Of a stretch of DNA of 64,000 nucleotides, positions 18,431 to 27,542 are shown piece by piece (the stretch's first letter is position 1; every line of letters begins with the position of its first letter). A model generated the notes under the pieces. That model worked only from the letters and a program-made list of their open reading frames with translations. It did no database searches and was not told where the DNA came from. Source of the stretch: DAIPJH01 sp036770365 (lineage in GTDB: Bacteria; Pseudomonadota; Alphaproteobacteria; Rickettsiales; UBA998); contig DAIPJH010000005.1 in the NCBI GenBank assembly GCA_036770365.1, positions 1-64,000 of the forward strand, given 5' to 3'. Position numbers and translations under genes: made by a program.

Positions 18431-19477
18431 ATGAAATCAAGCAGTGATCACATCCATTTAGGTGCTTACCCACGAGTTCGCATGCGCCGCAACCGCAAGA
18501 GCGCATGGGCGCGCAACCTCGTGGCAGAAACACGCCTTAATGTCCATGACCTTATCTGGCCACTCTTTGTCCAAGAAGGGGCAGGACTACGCACTCCAAT
18601 CGCCTCCATGCCGGGAATTTTTCGCCTTAGCATCGACCTTCTCATACAAGAAGTGAAAGAAGCGGCTGCACTCGGCATCCCCGCGGTTGCACTCTTTCCT
18701 GTCCCTGATGCAAGCAGCAAAACCGAAGATGCACGCGAGGCCTATAACCCTGATAATTTGATATGTCGAGCGATTAAGGCCATCAAACACGCCGTACCTA
18801 ATATTGGCATCATTGGTGATGTTGCACTTGACCCGTACACGACCCATGGTCAGGATGGTTTAGTGGTAGGAGACGACGTCGCAAACGATGCCACCATCGA
18901 AGTCCTTTGTAAGCAATCTATTGTTATGGCAGGGGCAGGCTGCGACATTATCGCCCCATCAGATATGATGGATGGACGCATTGGTGCTGTGCGTGAAGCA
19001 CTCGATAATGCAGGGTATGCAGAGGTGCAGATTCTCGCCTACTCTGCCAAATACGCCTCCAGTTTTTATGGCCCTTTCCGTGATGCGGTCGGATCTTCTG
19101 CCAGCCTTGGCAAAGATGGCAAACAAACTTACCAAATGGACCCCGCTAACGGTGAAGAAGCTATTCGTGAAGTAGCACTCGATATTGCAGAAGGTGCGGA
19201 CATGGTCATGGTCAAACCAGGGATGCCCTATCTTGACGTAGTACGCCACGTCGCAGAACATTTCTCTGTTCCTGTATTTGCCTATCAAGTCAGCGGAGAG
19301 TATGCCATGATCCAAGCGGCAGCACAGCAAGGCTGGCTTGACGGCAAACGCTGCATGATGGAAAGCCTCTGCGCATTCAAACGTGCGGGAGCAACGGGCA
19401 TCTTTACCTATGCGGCCAAAGATGTCGCCATCTGGTTTCGTGATCACGCGATCAAGCACGCAAGTTTAATGCAGTAA
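18431..19477 (+). CDS. hemB: Delta-aminolevulinic acid dehydratase (porphobilinogen synthase)
   Basis: A 348-residue enzyme from the ATG at 18431; the frame is open further upstream but that part is low-complexity and unlike HemB. The two active-site lysines lie in QILAYSAKYASSFYGPF and MVMVKPGMPYLDV. The metal loop DVALDPYTTHGQDG has no cysteines, so this is the Mg/K-dependent class usual in alphaproteobacteria, not the zinc class. It condenses two ALA molecules to porphobilinogen; hemA and ctaA are elsewhere in the window. No clear ribosome site precedes this ATG, so the exact start is uncertain. Confidence 0.95.
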   Translation: MKSSSDHIHLGAYPRVRMRRNRKSAWARNLVAETRLNVHDLIWPLFVQEGAGLRTPIASMPGIFRLSIDLLIQEVKEAAALGIPAVALFPVPDASSKTEDAREAYNPDNLICRAIKAIKHAVPNIGIIGDVALDPYTTHGQDGLVVGDDVANDATIEVLCKQSIVMAGAGCDIIAPSDMMDGRIGAVREALDNAGYAEVQILAYSAKYASSFYGPFRDAVGSSASLGKDGKQTYQMDPANGEEAIREVALDIAEGADMVMVKPGMPYLDVVRHVAEHFSVPVFAYQVSGEYAMIQAAAQQGWLDGKRCMMESLCAFKRAGATGIFTYAAKDVAIWFRDHAIKHASLMQ

Positions 19478-19562
19478 ATTGCGATCCTTTCATAACCAAA
19501 CTCCAATTATGACAATTGCGTGAAGTTTTCGTTGGATAACTTTTCTTTAAGTAATTTTTCTG

Positions 19563-19568
19563 TATAAT
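19563..19568 (+). promoter_or_regulatory. Consensus -10 box (TATAAT)
   Basis: A perfect TATAAT lies 44 nt upstream of the preferred start at 19612. It overlaps an upstream in-frame ATG at 19567, which argues that this earlier ATG is not used. No good -35 match is seen at 16-18 nt spacing. Confidence 0.45.
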
Positions 19569-19611
19569 GCTTCTAGGTATAAATCAGCAATTTAGCGGAA
19601 AAAACACCCTC

Positions 19612-20409
19612 ATGGAAGCTATCACGCAAGAAAATATAACACCAAAAGCCCAAAAACTTGCTGCAAATCTCTCAGGTGTACCGCATTACGCAACCCTCAA
19701 ACACCCCCTTATTGAGGCGATCACCGCCAAGCTCTTTCGCTTCAGCTCTTATAAGCATGCCGTAGAACGCATTGAGTCCCTGAAACTCATTTTCACCGTG
19801 GCCAAACAGCAAATTAACAACCCCAAGCATCCTTCGTTGATGCTATGGATCAAGGGCTTTCAACTTAGTGCCGAAGATAAGAAGCGAGGCTATATGGGTC
19901 ACATCGCTATCATCAGCATCGACAGACTCGAAAGCGGACAATATACGCTGCAAGCACAAAAACTTGAAGTAGAACTCAAATTCCACCCTATGCGCAAAAT
20001 CACCAAAGCGGCGCATCCCAATTGGGGACATCCGCTGCTACGCCGCATACACAAAGAAGAGTTATTTGATGATATTGAATCCGCTCGCAAAATGCTACAA
20101 AATATCCAAAAGTCTTATCCCGACAGCAGCATCTTATGTACTAACAAGCTCTACACCATCATTTTCACCCGTGAAGGCACAGAAAATGATACCCCTACTC
20201 AAAAATATGTTTTAGAGATCAAACCACAAGCTGAAGGTGGTTTCCGTATTGAATATAAGAAGAATGCTTATAAAGCTCCGAAAAAACTTCCACAACGCAA
20301 AAACATGGCAGACCGTATAACTCCTGAGTCGCTGCAAAAACCAGATGCTCTAACCACAGCACCACAAGGCCACTTCACACGATTGCTTCAGGAAAAACGA
20401 GATAAATAG
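19612..20409 (+). CDS. Hypothetical protein, 265 aa
   Basis: Not recognised. It is predicted cytosolic, basic (many Lys/Arg, C-terminal tail LLQEKRDK) with no membrane segment. The centre looks like a mixed alpha/beta domain: MLWIKGFQLSAEDKKRGYMGHIAIISIDRL, then strand-rich YTLQAQKLEVELKF. A start at 19612 is preferred over the in-frame ATG at 19567, which falls inside a TATAAT promoter element; the later one has a GCGGAA stretch upstream. The C-terminal 45 residues look disordered (KAPKKLPQRKN, DALTTAPQGHF). It is alone between hemB and a convergent PAS_5 gene. Confidence 0.65.
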   Translation: MEAITQENITPKAQKLAANLSGVPHYATLKHPLIEAITAKLFRFSSYKHAVERIESLKLIFTVAKQQINNPKHPSLMLWIKGFQLSAEDKKRGYMGHIAIISIDRLESGQYTLQAQKLEVELKFHPMRKITKAAHPNWGHPLLRRIHKEELFDDIESARKMLQNIQKSYPDSSILCTNKLYTIIFTREGTENDTPTQKYVLEIKPQAEGGFRIEYKKNAYKAPKKLPQRKNMADRITPESLQKPDALTTAPQGHFTRLLQEKRDK

Positions 20410-20441
20410 CCTATACGGCTAGGGATAACTCCCTACGAACT

Positions 20442-20915
20442 CTAAGATTCAACAGGAAATGCTTTATAATTGGTCGTACCAATCACATAGTCAATATGCT
20501 CACCGTCCGAACTAAGCGGTACGATAATCGAACGATACTTTATCTCAAAACCTTCAGAATAAAATGACGCCGCCTCAAGCGCAGGCTCACGCATTTTGAT
20601 GACTTTAGGATAAAAACCAATGGTGTTGTCCACCGTAACATCATTCATCGCGTCTGCAAGCAACTCACCTGTATAGTCTTGCCCAAAAATGGTGGCAAGT
20701 TCAGGGCCAAAATATTGAAAAAAGTGATAATTGGTCTGGACATCAATCGTAAATGAAAAGTGCCACAACTCCAAAATCTCTTGAATATTAATGTCTGCCA
20801 AAGAAGCAAACAACCTATCCCCACGCATACGATTCCAATAGGAAAGCAAACGGAATGTACCGCGCTGTTCCTGACCGCCACCAGAGCCTTGTCCTTGTAC
20901 CTGAGAAATAGTCAC
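20442..20915 (-). CDS. PAS_5-family (PAS-like) protein
   Basis: A 157-residue protein starting with GTG after an AGGAG site. The sequence RLLSYWNRMRGDRLFASLADINIQEILELW is characteristic of the PAS_5 domain family (PF07310), widespread in alphaproteobacteria, often as single-domain proteins. The core continues with a PAS-like strand order (FQYFGPELATIFGQDYTG; FEIKYRSIIVPLSS; IDYVIGTTNYKAF). Ligand and partner are unknown. It lies 74 nt after prfB and may share its transcript. Confidence 0.82.
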   Translation of the reverse strand: MTISQVQGQGSGGGQEQRGTFRLLSYWNRMRGDRLFASLADINIQEILELWHFSFTIDVQTNYHFFQYFGPELATIFGQDYTGELLADAMNDVTVDNTIGFYPKVIKMREPALEAASFYSEGFEIKYRSIIVPLSSDGEHIDYVIGTTNYKAFPVES

Positions 20916-20989
20916 TCTCCTATCGCCTTCGAATTCTTAATGAAAGACTACAATGCCACACATCCCTTAAGGAAACGTAAACATCTAAG

Positions 20990-22109
20990 CTATCCCGTAC
21001 GTTTATGAGAAGAAGTCAAACGCTGCGCAAGTGCTGCCGAAATAAACGCATCTATATCACCATCTAATACAGCAGCAGTGTTGCTTGTTTCCACCGAAGT
21101 ACGTAGATCCTTGACCATTTGATAAGGATGCAGAACATAAGAGCGAATCTGATGTCCCCAACCATTATCGGTTTTTTGGGACTCAATCGCTTGCGCGGCT
21201 GCCTCACGTTTTTGCAATTCGCGCTCGTACAAACGCGCACGCAACATTGAAAACGCTTCTGCTTTATTTTTATGTTGCGACCGCGAATTTTGTGATGCGA
21301 CCACAATATTAGTCGGCAAGTGGGTAATGCGTACAGCAGAATCCGTTTTATTGACATGCTGACCACCCGCCCCTGAGGCACGATAGGTATCAATACGTAG
21401 ATCCTTATCTAATATCTCAATCTCCACCGCATCATCCACCACAGGCGAAATCCACACACTTGAAAAACTAGTATGACGACGCGCACTACTATCAAATGGA
21501 GAAATCCTCACCAAACGATGTACACCTGATTCCGTTTTTGCCCAACCATAAGCATTATGACCCGAGATTTTAATGGTTGCGGATTTAATCCCCGCTTCTT
21601 CACCATCTTGCTCGTCTAATATCTCTGTTTTATAACCACTACGCTCCGCCCAACGCAAATACATACGGTACAGCATCAACGCCCAATCCTGACTCTCTGT
21701 CCCGCCCGCGCCCGAATGAATTTCTAAAAAACAATCATTCGCATCTGCTTCCCCTGAAAGCAATGATTCGATCTCTAACTTCTTAAGTTGCTCTGCTACA
21801 CGCTTTAGGTCCGCTTCCGCTTCATTGACCAGTGCTTCATCGCCTTCGGATTCTGCTAGTTCGATCATCTCGAGATCGTCACGACTACGATCATCCAACG
21901 CTTTAAAATTATTGATAATAGACTCATAATATGTACGCTCACGAAAAAGCGTTCGAGCATTTTGTGGATCACTCCATAAATCAGGAGCTTCAACCAAGCG
22001 ATCCAATGTTTCTAAACGTGCAACTGCACTATCCCAGTCAAAGATACCTCCTTAGCAATGCCTGTGACTGCTGGATTTGCTGAGACAACGCCTCTACTTC
22101 TGCCTTCAT
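20990..22109 (-). CDS. prfB: Peptide chain release factor 2, programmed +1 frameshift
   Basis: Translation starts at the ATG at 22109, reads 23 codons (MKAEVEALSQQ...LLRRYL) to an in-frame TGA at 22040-22038, then shifts +1 and continues with DWDSAVARLETLDRL to the stop at 20990, giving about 372 residues. The second part holds the GGQ catalytic motif (SGAGGQHVNKTDSAVRITH) and the stop-codon recognition motif SPF (ISPFDSSARRHTSF). RF2 releases peptides at UGA and UAA; low RF2 lets the ribosome shift past its own UGA, an autoregulatory loop. Without the frameshift the gene looks as if it starts at a TTG at 22006, which would drop the N-terminus. Confidence 0.96.
22037..22052 (-). promoter_or_regulatory. 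prfB programmed frameshift site
   Basis: On the minus strand the sequence is AGGAGG TAT CTT TGA C. The internal Shine-Dalgarno AGGAGG is 3 nt before the CTT slip codon and UGA, with C after the stop, exactly the arrangement of the known bacterial prfB site. Confidence 0.96.
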
Positions 22110-22137
22110 GGTTATAAACCTATCTTTTTCATATATA

Positions 22138-22261
22138 TATAGCCATTCCACTTAAAACAACATGTTCTTGTAAGCAAAATAACCACAAGTTATTAAAATA
22201 TATCATAATCCATTTAATAATACGTGAGAGTCACACGATTACTAAATGAAACAGCGTTATA
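22138..22261. repeat. TATAG-type palindrome doublet upstream of prfB
   Basis: The first unit starts TATAGCCATTCCACTTAA and is degenerate on its right side. The second, 22201-22261, pairs CATTTAATAATACGTG with CACGATTACTAAATG and ends CGTTATA. Together they fill most of the gap between prfB and the next gene (22304), which otherwise shows nothing recognisable. Confidence 0.55.
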
Positions 22262-22303
22262 AAAAACCGCTATAGCCCAAAAAAACTAAAGCTGTCACGT
22301 ATT

Positions 22304-22726
22304 TTATTTGCCGCAGCCTGCTGGCTGTGCTGATGACACATCAAACACCGTCGAGACAGACGCTATCCCATCGTTGTGAAGCTGCACCTCACCTACAGAA
22401 AACTGCGATTCTTTGGCATTAGGAAGATTATAAACATCTGTTTTTGTAACATCAGAGAGTGCAACACCAAGGGGAATTTTAAGCTCTACACCTGAAGAGG
22501 ATGCACCTCCATCTGTTTCCGCCTTTAACTCAGCTTTTGACGAGATCGTTCCATCCGGCACATACGCCACGTCATCACGAGGACGATACGTTACCGATGC
22601 CGCATCACACGGTGGTTTTGAAGTATAGATATCACGTGCTATCGCCGTCGCAGAAGCACTCAGCACAAAAGCCAACCCGCACAACACAGGCAGCACACTA
22701 TGATGAAGGAGGATGTTCAGGCGCAT
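22304..22726 (-). CDS. Periplasmic protein of unknown function (last gene of the PilMNOP-like cluster)
   Basis: A 140-residue product from the ATG at 22726 with a signal peptide (LLHHSVLPVLCGLAFVLSASATAIA, cleavage near IARD). The mature part has two cysteines (PPCDAAS near residue 40 and PAGCGK at the very end), suggesting a disulfide closing the domain, and strand-like stretches such as GVELKIPLGVALSD and FSVGEVQLHNDGI. The start overlaps the upstream gene by 29 nt, so it is translationally coupled to the cluster. No family recognised. Confidence 0.65.
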   Translation of the reverse strand: MRLNILLHHSVLPVLCGLAFVLSASATAIARDIYTSKPPCDAASVTYRPRDDVAYVPDGTISSKAELKAETDGGASSSGVELKIPLGVALSDVTKTDVYNLPNAKESQFSVGEVQLHNDGIASVSTVFDVSSAQPAGCGK

Positions 22727-22964
22727 AATTCTCGAACGAAATAAGGTGGAAATCAATAATACACCACACTATGCCCAAGAATACTGCACAAAGCAAGCTT
22801 GCCAACAACATTTTTTTCAACAAATAAGGCCTCGCAGGCGCACTCATCGCCTGTCCCTCTTGTATTGTTTCAACGTCCGCAGCTTCCCAAAAAAATGCCT
22901 GCACCAACTGCCAGCAAATCCACCATATCACAAACCCTGACCCTACCCACAAAGAAAGACTCAT
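22698..22964 (-). CDS. Small two-span membrane protein in the PilMNOP-like cluster
   Basis: An 88-residue protein with two hydrophobic segments: SLSLWVGSGFVIWWICWQLV (residues 2-21) and LLASLLCAVFLGIVWCIIDF (about 53-72), with a basic RPYLLKK before the second. It overlaps the preceding gene by 4 nt and the following one by 29 nt, so it is a true member of this operon. Function unknown; a small membrane adaptor is an inference from position only. Confidence 0.65.
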   Translation of the reverse strand: MSLSLWVGSGFVIWWICWQLVQAFFWEAADVETIQEGQAMSAPARPYLLKKMLLASLLCAVFLGIVWCIIDFHLISFENYAPEHPPSS

Positions 22965-24358
22965 GGCGCACTCGCCTTTTTGGCCGCCGCCTCACGCGCT
23001 CTAGCTAGTGCTGCCGCACCAATGGGAGCAGATTCTTGAGTTACCACTCCTGCCTTTTCTGCAATTCCTTCAATAGCAGACGCAACTCCCTTACCATTCA
23101 ATACCTTTTCCATTTTTGCCTTAGGACTTTGTTTGGTGTTTAATACATCTTCAATCCCACTATCAACATTCGGCGCATCCACCTTTGGAGTCGCAGCCAC
23201 GGCTTGAGTATTTTGTGAAGTAGTATTTACCTCTGAAGACGGCGCAGTCTCCATATTCTCACCCTCTTCGACCTCCTTACCCTTAGCCCCAGCATCCACA
23301 AAATTAAGCGTCTTCGGCAACCCTTCAAATACGTGGTAAGTTTCAGTAAAAAACACTTGATTAGGACGCAAAGAAAAACGCATTTCTTGCGCCTTTTGAT
23401 CATAACTACCCGACTTAGTGTCAAGTGCGATACGACTTGGTGCATCGTAAGCAGGTACAGATTTTTGCTTTGCCAAACGCTTTTGCATTTCTAATTTCTT
23501 CAAGGCATCCACGAATTCTTTTGGCGGCGTCCATAAAAAATCAACCTTCTCATTATTAAGGCCAACTACTTTTAAGCCTTCTTCGCTCTCAGGCGTCTCA
23601 TTCGACAACATCACACTGTTAACCCACACCGACCATTGCTTCGCAGAGGAATAAGCAATGGAGTGCAAATGAAAACTTGGATACACAATCTGCACCGGTT
23701 CATTCGGATTCTTTGCCTCGGCTTCGGATAATAACTTAGCGATCTCATCATCTTCTGGCGATACTGCTTTTGGAACATCCTCCCCTTTACGTAAGGCACG
23801 CTCGCCCATCTCCACGACTTTTTTCAGTTTTTCTATATCCGATCGTCCAAACATGATCGAATATTTCCACGTTCCATAAGAGGGCTGGAACTCTTCAATT
23901 GGCGCCCCCCCCGCTCCCCCCGCATCTTTTGCAGGCATCATATTCACCAAAGCTTGTCCGCCCTTTGCCAGTAAACCAGAATCTATCCCCGTCGTCTGGG
24001 ATGCCTTCATAATCCCATCCACCAACACCTGTTTTACTGCATCTTTTACTTTATTATCAGAGGGATTAGCTGTTGCCACTTCAGGCTTTACAACATCCAC
24101 GGGTACACCCGCTGCTGTAGCAGATTGGGGGAGAGTTGCTAGAGATTTGATTACTTTATCTTGCGCAACCACAGGCGACTGAGATGATACTGGCACAGAG
24201 GGAGGCACAAGGGTTGATGACTCAGCAGGAACAGGAGGAATATTTGCTCCCTCATCTGCCGCCATGCTCACCTCGCTCATACCCATCACACCCCATATGA
24301 TACATGCCCCCAAAAGCATGAACATATCGCGTACAAAAAATTGCCTATTTCCCATCAT
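22961..24358 (-). CDS. PilP/GspC-like periplasmic platform protein
   Basis: A 465-residue protein; its ATGATG start overlaps the end of the PilO-like gene and has a GGGAGAG ribosome site. An N-terminal hydrophobic segment (MFMLLGACIIWGVMGM, ending SMAA) is a signal peptide or anchor. A long Pro/Ser/Val/Ala-rich linker follows, then a domain near residues 215-270 with the pattern FHLHSIAYSSAKQWSVWVNS and GLKVVGLNNEKVDFLW. This resembles PilP, MshK and GspC HR domains, where a strand-rich unit of that type links platform to secretin. A low-complexity Ala/Lys tail ends the protein. Family assignment is by motif and context, not by clear homology. Confidence 0.6.
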   Translation of the reverse strand: MMGNRQFFVRDMFMLLGACIIWGVMGMSEVSMAADEGANIPPVPAESSTLVPPSVPVSSQSPVVAQDKVIKSLATLPQSATAAGVPVDVVKPEVATANPSDNKVKDAVKQVLVDGIMKASQTTGIDSGLLAKGGQALVNMMPAKDAGGAGGAPIEEFQPSYGTWKYSIMFGRSDIEKLKKVVEMGERALRKGEDVPKAVSPEDDEIAKLLSEAEAKNPNEPVQIVYPSFHLHSIAYSSAKQWSVWVNSVMLSNETPESEEGLKVVGLNNEKVDFLWTPPKEFVDALKKLEMQKRLAKQKSVPAYDAPSRIALDTKSGSYDQKAQEMRFSLRPNQVFFTETYHVFEGLPKTLNFVDAGAKGKEVEEGENMETAPSSEVNTTSQNTQAVAATPKVDAPNVDSGIEDVLNTKQSPKAKMEKVLNGKGVASAIEGIAEKAGVVTQESAPIGAAALARAREAAAKKASAP

Positions 24359-24359
24359 A

Positions 24360-25040
24360 TCACTCTCCCGCCGGTGCTGGAGGTGAAGCGGCAGCAGCAT
24401 TAGGATCTGGCGTTTTTTCTATGATCTTTAAACCCAACCACTTAAACTCTACCGATGCCTGCACAAGGGGAACATCCTCCCCTTTATTAAGACTCACAAA
24501 TATTGACGCATCCATTTTTTTGTCGCGCTTAAGAGAAAATTTGGTAACTCGAATAAACCCAGGAAGTGAGGTTTTCAGCGCATCAAAGAATGAAAACACA
24601 TGAACGTCTGAAATTGCTGAAAAAGCCAGCTTCACATCTGAGTAGATAATCCCCACCCTTTTACCATCAAACGCGGCCCCTTTCGTGGTTGCTTCAGGTG
24701 CAATGGATGCAGTAAAATTACTCAAACGATATTGTGTTTTAAGTTTTGTAAGCGTTTCTTCAACTCTGGTACGATCTAGCGCAAATTGCTTCGCATCCAT
24801 CGCCGCCTTGATCTCATTATACTCAGCAATAGAAGATTTGACGATACCCACTTTGCGTTCTTCTTCCGCTATCTGTGCATCTAAAGTACGCACTTCACCC
24901 GTCACCTTAGTCTCATCACTTTCTGTCGAGGTAACAAAACTATCAACCAAAAAATAAATTCCTACAAACACAGCCACCACCGCCGCTGCCACAGCGGCTT
25001 CTACCAACACATTTTTTTTAATTCGCTTCAATTTTTCCAT
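24360..25040 (-). CDS. PilO/GspM-like bitopic membrane protein
   Basis: A 226-residue protein with a short basic cytoplasmic start (MEKLKRIKKN), one membrane span at about residues 12-34, a coiled-coil stretch (about 45-105, EVRTLDAQIAEEERKVGIVKS pattern), and a C-terminal alpha/beta domain (SNFTASIAPEA, GIIYSDVKLAFSAISDVHVFSFFDAL) like the ferredoxin-like fold of PilO. It lies 11 nt after the PilM/N-like gene, in the place of PilO. In type IV pili PilN-PilO dimers align the machine across the periplasm. Confidence 0.65.
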   Translation of the reverse strand: MEKLKRIKKNVLVEAAVAAAVVAVFVGIYFLVDSFVTSTESDETKVTGEVRTLDAQIAEEERKVGIVKSSIAEYNEIKAAMDAKQFALDRTRVEETLTKLKTQYRLSNFTASIAPEATTKGAAFDGKRVGIIYSDVKLAFSAISDVHVFSFFDALKTSLPGFIRVTKFSLKRDKKMDASIFVSLNKGEDVPLVQASVEFKWLGLKIIEKTPDPNAAAASPPAPAGE

Positions 25041-25051
25041 TACCGCCCCCC

Positions 25052-27070
25052 CTATTCTGCCGCTGGTGGTGGCGATGCCACGGAAGCAGCAGCATCTTTA
25101 GCTTTAGGGCCATTGATATTAAAAGTAACACTGAAAACATCACCCAATTTCGGACCTTCTTTTTTATCAGAATCTCGAATCTCAATCGCATCATTGGGAT
25201 TAAATAACCCCGGAATATTCGTATGTGTCACCAGATAATCAGGGAAAATTTCCTGATATTTCTTAAAGGACTCTTCTGACTTAGCAACAAACTCCTTCCA
25301 ATCCTTCGCATGATATACAAGATCAACAACCAACTTTATGGTATAAATAGGCGTGGGTTTTTGATCTGTTGCGCCCGCCGCTGGCGTAGGAGACGGGCTA
25401 GTAACGGGCAAAGCAGCATCAGTAGAGGTATCACCAAACATTACATTCGCCGCTTCCCACTCTACTTGACCAAAATACTGCTCATCACTTATCAACGGAT
25501 ATAGCTTCTCTGATAATGTCAGCGGTGATTCAATTGGCGCAATCACTTCTTTATGCATTGCAATCAGATCAGTGACCAAATCAACATCTGCCCCCAAGCT
25601 CTGTGAAGTCTTTTTAACATCATCAAGATTTTGCTGTTTTGTCCGCTTTTGAACATGCATATTTTCAAGTTTATCACTCGCCTCGAGCCATGAGAATAAA
25701 CCGCCAACACACATCAACACAAGTCCAACAACACTTAAAGCACCCAACACGCGTACTGCTTTACGTGCCTTATAAAATACGTCTAACTTCTGTGCATAGG
25801 GTAGATTCAACTTAAGACGCTTACGACCATGCGAACCAAATACGGTCGCAACAATGATATCTCCGAAGCGATCTGACGAAAGCACAGCATGGCTCAACTG
25901 CAAATATTGTGCAGCTTCATAAGGTGTTAAAACATAAAACCCTATCCCCGCGAAGTTTTTATTTGAAATATGAGATTTAATTTCCTCGGATATAAGAATA
26001 AAAACTTCAAGACCTTCGTGCGGCTCAAAAGCAAGACGCCTTAAATATTCAATAGTATTTTGTAATTCCTGCTCAACACTTCCTGCGATCATCTCCGCTG
26101 GTGCATCATCCATACTCTGAGCTTGACGTGTAAAAATTAGTTTTCCATCGCGCAACACTACCTGACGAAACCCACCCACCTTGTGATGACTAATGAAAAC
26201 CTGCCACATCGGCGCGTAATCACTACCAATAATGTAAGCCTCTTTCTTTCCACCCGCGCCACCGCTTTTCTTTTGGCCTCCAAATGAAAAAGAAAATGAT
26301 TTTTTTGATTTTTCCTGTACCTGTGACGTAGATTGCTTTCGAGACGCTGATGACCAACGACCCAACCTCATTTTTTTCGGTGAAAGAGACGCTGCTGATG
26401 GAGAGACCGACCCCACCACCCCTTCACTCACTTGCTCCGATACACCAACCGCATCAGGAAGCGATACAGGCAATGGCGCAACCTCCATCTCTGAAATTAC
26501 AATATCAGGTAAAATGTCCGATGTTGGTGCATGAGCAACCTGCTGTTTGCGATACCCCTCCGCCAGCTCAGTCACCACATATTCACATTCCACTGGCAAA
26601 AGATAGATACCACCAAAATAATTGGGCAACTCCAACACCAACCCCATCCATGCCTTAAGAACATCGGTTGTGGCTAACGAAATAAGCAATAAATTCCAAT
26701 CTTTTCGTCCACCAGACTCACGACCAAGATTCAGCGCACCCTTAATATCGTCCTTAGCAAAATCGCGCTCTAACCTGCGTGCCACTAATTTGTTTAATCC
26801 AAGAGAAGACACAGGGGGCAACTTATGACGGACATAAGCCTGATCCATCGTATCAATCAACGCATAGATAGGGGCTTTAGGATACGCCTTCAATAGCTCT
26901 AAAAATCCTTGGGTATGCTCAGGCGCAGGCGACGCAGCAAAAAGCCGACGCACAACCTTGTCTTTTTCCATATAGACAAGAATCGCCCCATCGTCGCCTA
27001 TCATATAGACAAAACGCGAAGAAAACGGCTTCAATATACTGGCGATATCGAGGCGCACAATAACTCCCAT
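25052..27070 (-). CDS. PilM-PilN-like (GspL-like) fusion protein
   Basis: A 672-residue protein. Residues 1-445 look like an actin-fold cytoplasmic domain of the PilM/GspL type, interrupted at about 190-275 by a Pro/Ser/Lys-rich linker; the segment VGGFRQVVLRDGKLIFTRQ resembles the PilM core. One membrane span (about 445-465, VLGALSVVGLVLMCVGGLF) is followed by a coiled coil (KLENMHVQKRTKQQNLDDVKKTSQ) and a periplasmic domain like PilN, with a Pro/Ala-rich insert. It is the first gene of a five-gene, tightly spaced minus-strand cluster with PilO- and PilP-like genes, suggesting an envelope-spanning assembly platform. No pilin, motor ATPase or secretin is in the window. Confidence 0.65.
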   Translation of the reverse strand: MGVIVRLDIASILKPFSSRFVYMIGDDGAILVYMEKDKVVRRLFAASPAPEHTQGFLELLKAYPKAPIYALIDTMDQAYVRHKLPPVSSLGLNKLVARRLERDFAKDDIKGALNLGRESGGRKDWNLLLISLATTDVLKAWMGLVLELPNYFGGIYLLPVECEYVVTELAEGYRKQQVAHAPTSDILPDIVISEMEVAPLPVSLPDAVGVSEQVSEGVVGSVSPSAASLSPKKMRLGRWSSASRKQSTSQVQEKSKKSFSFSFGGQKKSGGAGGKKEAYIIGSDYAPMWQVFISHHKVGGFRQVVLRDGKLIFTRQAQSMDDAPAEMIAGSVEQELQNTIEYLRRLAFEPHEGLEVFILISEEIKSHISNKNFAGIGFYVLTPYEAAQYLQLSHAVLSSDRFGDIIVATVFGSHGRKRLKLNLPYAQKLDVFYKARKAVRVLGALSVVGLVLMCVGGLFSWLEASDKLENMHVQKRTKQQNLDDVKKTSQSLGADVDLVTDLIAMHKEVIAPIESPLTLSEKLYPLISDEQYFGQVEWEAANVMFGDTSTDAALPVTSPSPTPAAGATDQKPTPIYTIKLVVDLVYHAKDWKEFVAKSEESFKKYQEIFPDYLVTHTNIPGLFNPNDAIEIRDSDKKEGPKLGDVFSVTFNINGPKAKDAAASVASPPPAAE

Positions 27071-27153
27071 ACTGTAATTTGCTTAAATATAGCGCGAGGA
27101 AAAATAAAATCCACTATATATAGATAAAATCACGCTATCTTCACATCATGGTA

Positions 27154-27184
27154 TAAAAAAAGCCCCCTTTTCAGGAGGCTTTTT
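27154..27184 (-). terminator. rho-independent terminator after the DUF465 gene
   Basis: On the minus strand AGCCTCC pairs with GGGGGCT around TGAAAA and is followed by seven Ts. It lies just past the DUF465 stop at 27206, before the start of the PilM-like gene. The opposite strand also has a T-run (GGCTTTTT), so it may act in both directions. Confidence 0.8.
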
Positions 27185-27205
27185 CACCACGGAGAGCAAA
27201 CCGTA

Positions 27206-27400
27206 TTACGAAGACGCCACTTTCGGCATCTGCCACTGACCACCCAGCGAAGCTATCTCTTCTTTAATCGCAAGTTTCTGTTTCTTAAGGGCTGTAATTT
27301 TCATAAAATCTGGAGACGGACGACGAGCCTCCAATTCAACTTCTTCAGACAATAATGCATGCTTATGCTGCAAGGTTTCCAAATGCGTAACCAATGACAT
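27206..27400 (-). CDS. DUF465 (YdcH-family) small protein
   Basis: A 64-residue protein starting at the ATG at 27400, 7 nt after GGGAGAAG. Two helices form the DUF465 pattern (LETLQHKHALLSEEVELEARRP, then ITALKKQKLAIKEEIASL), a short alpha-hairpin with many charged residues. The family is widespread in proteobacteria without known function. Divergent from ubiX, with a second DUF465 gene on the far side of ubiX. Confidence 0.88.
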   Translation of the reverse strand: MSLVTHLETLQHKHALLSEEVELEARRPSPDFMKITALKKQKLAIKEEIASLGGQWQMPKVASS

Positions 27401-27542
27401 GATCTTCTCCCTATTAAATTGAAACCGAATCAAGAAAAGTACAAAGCGAGCAGTGCATCAACCAACTGCCGCAATGCTTTATACCAGCTTTACGCCATGT
27501 CCCATTAAAAAAAACTTTCTTAAATAATGCAAGAAAAATAAA

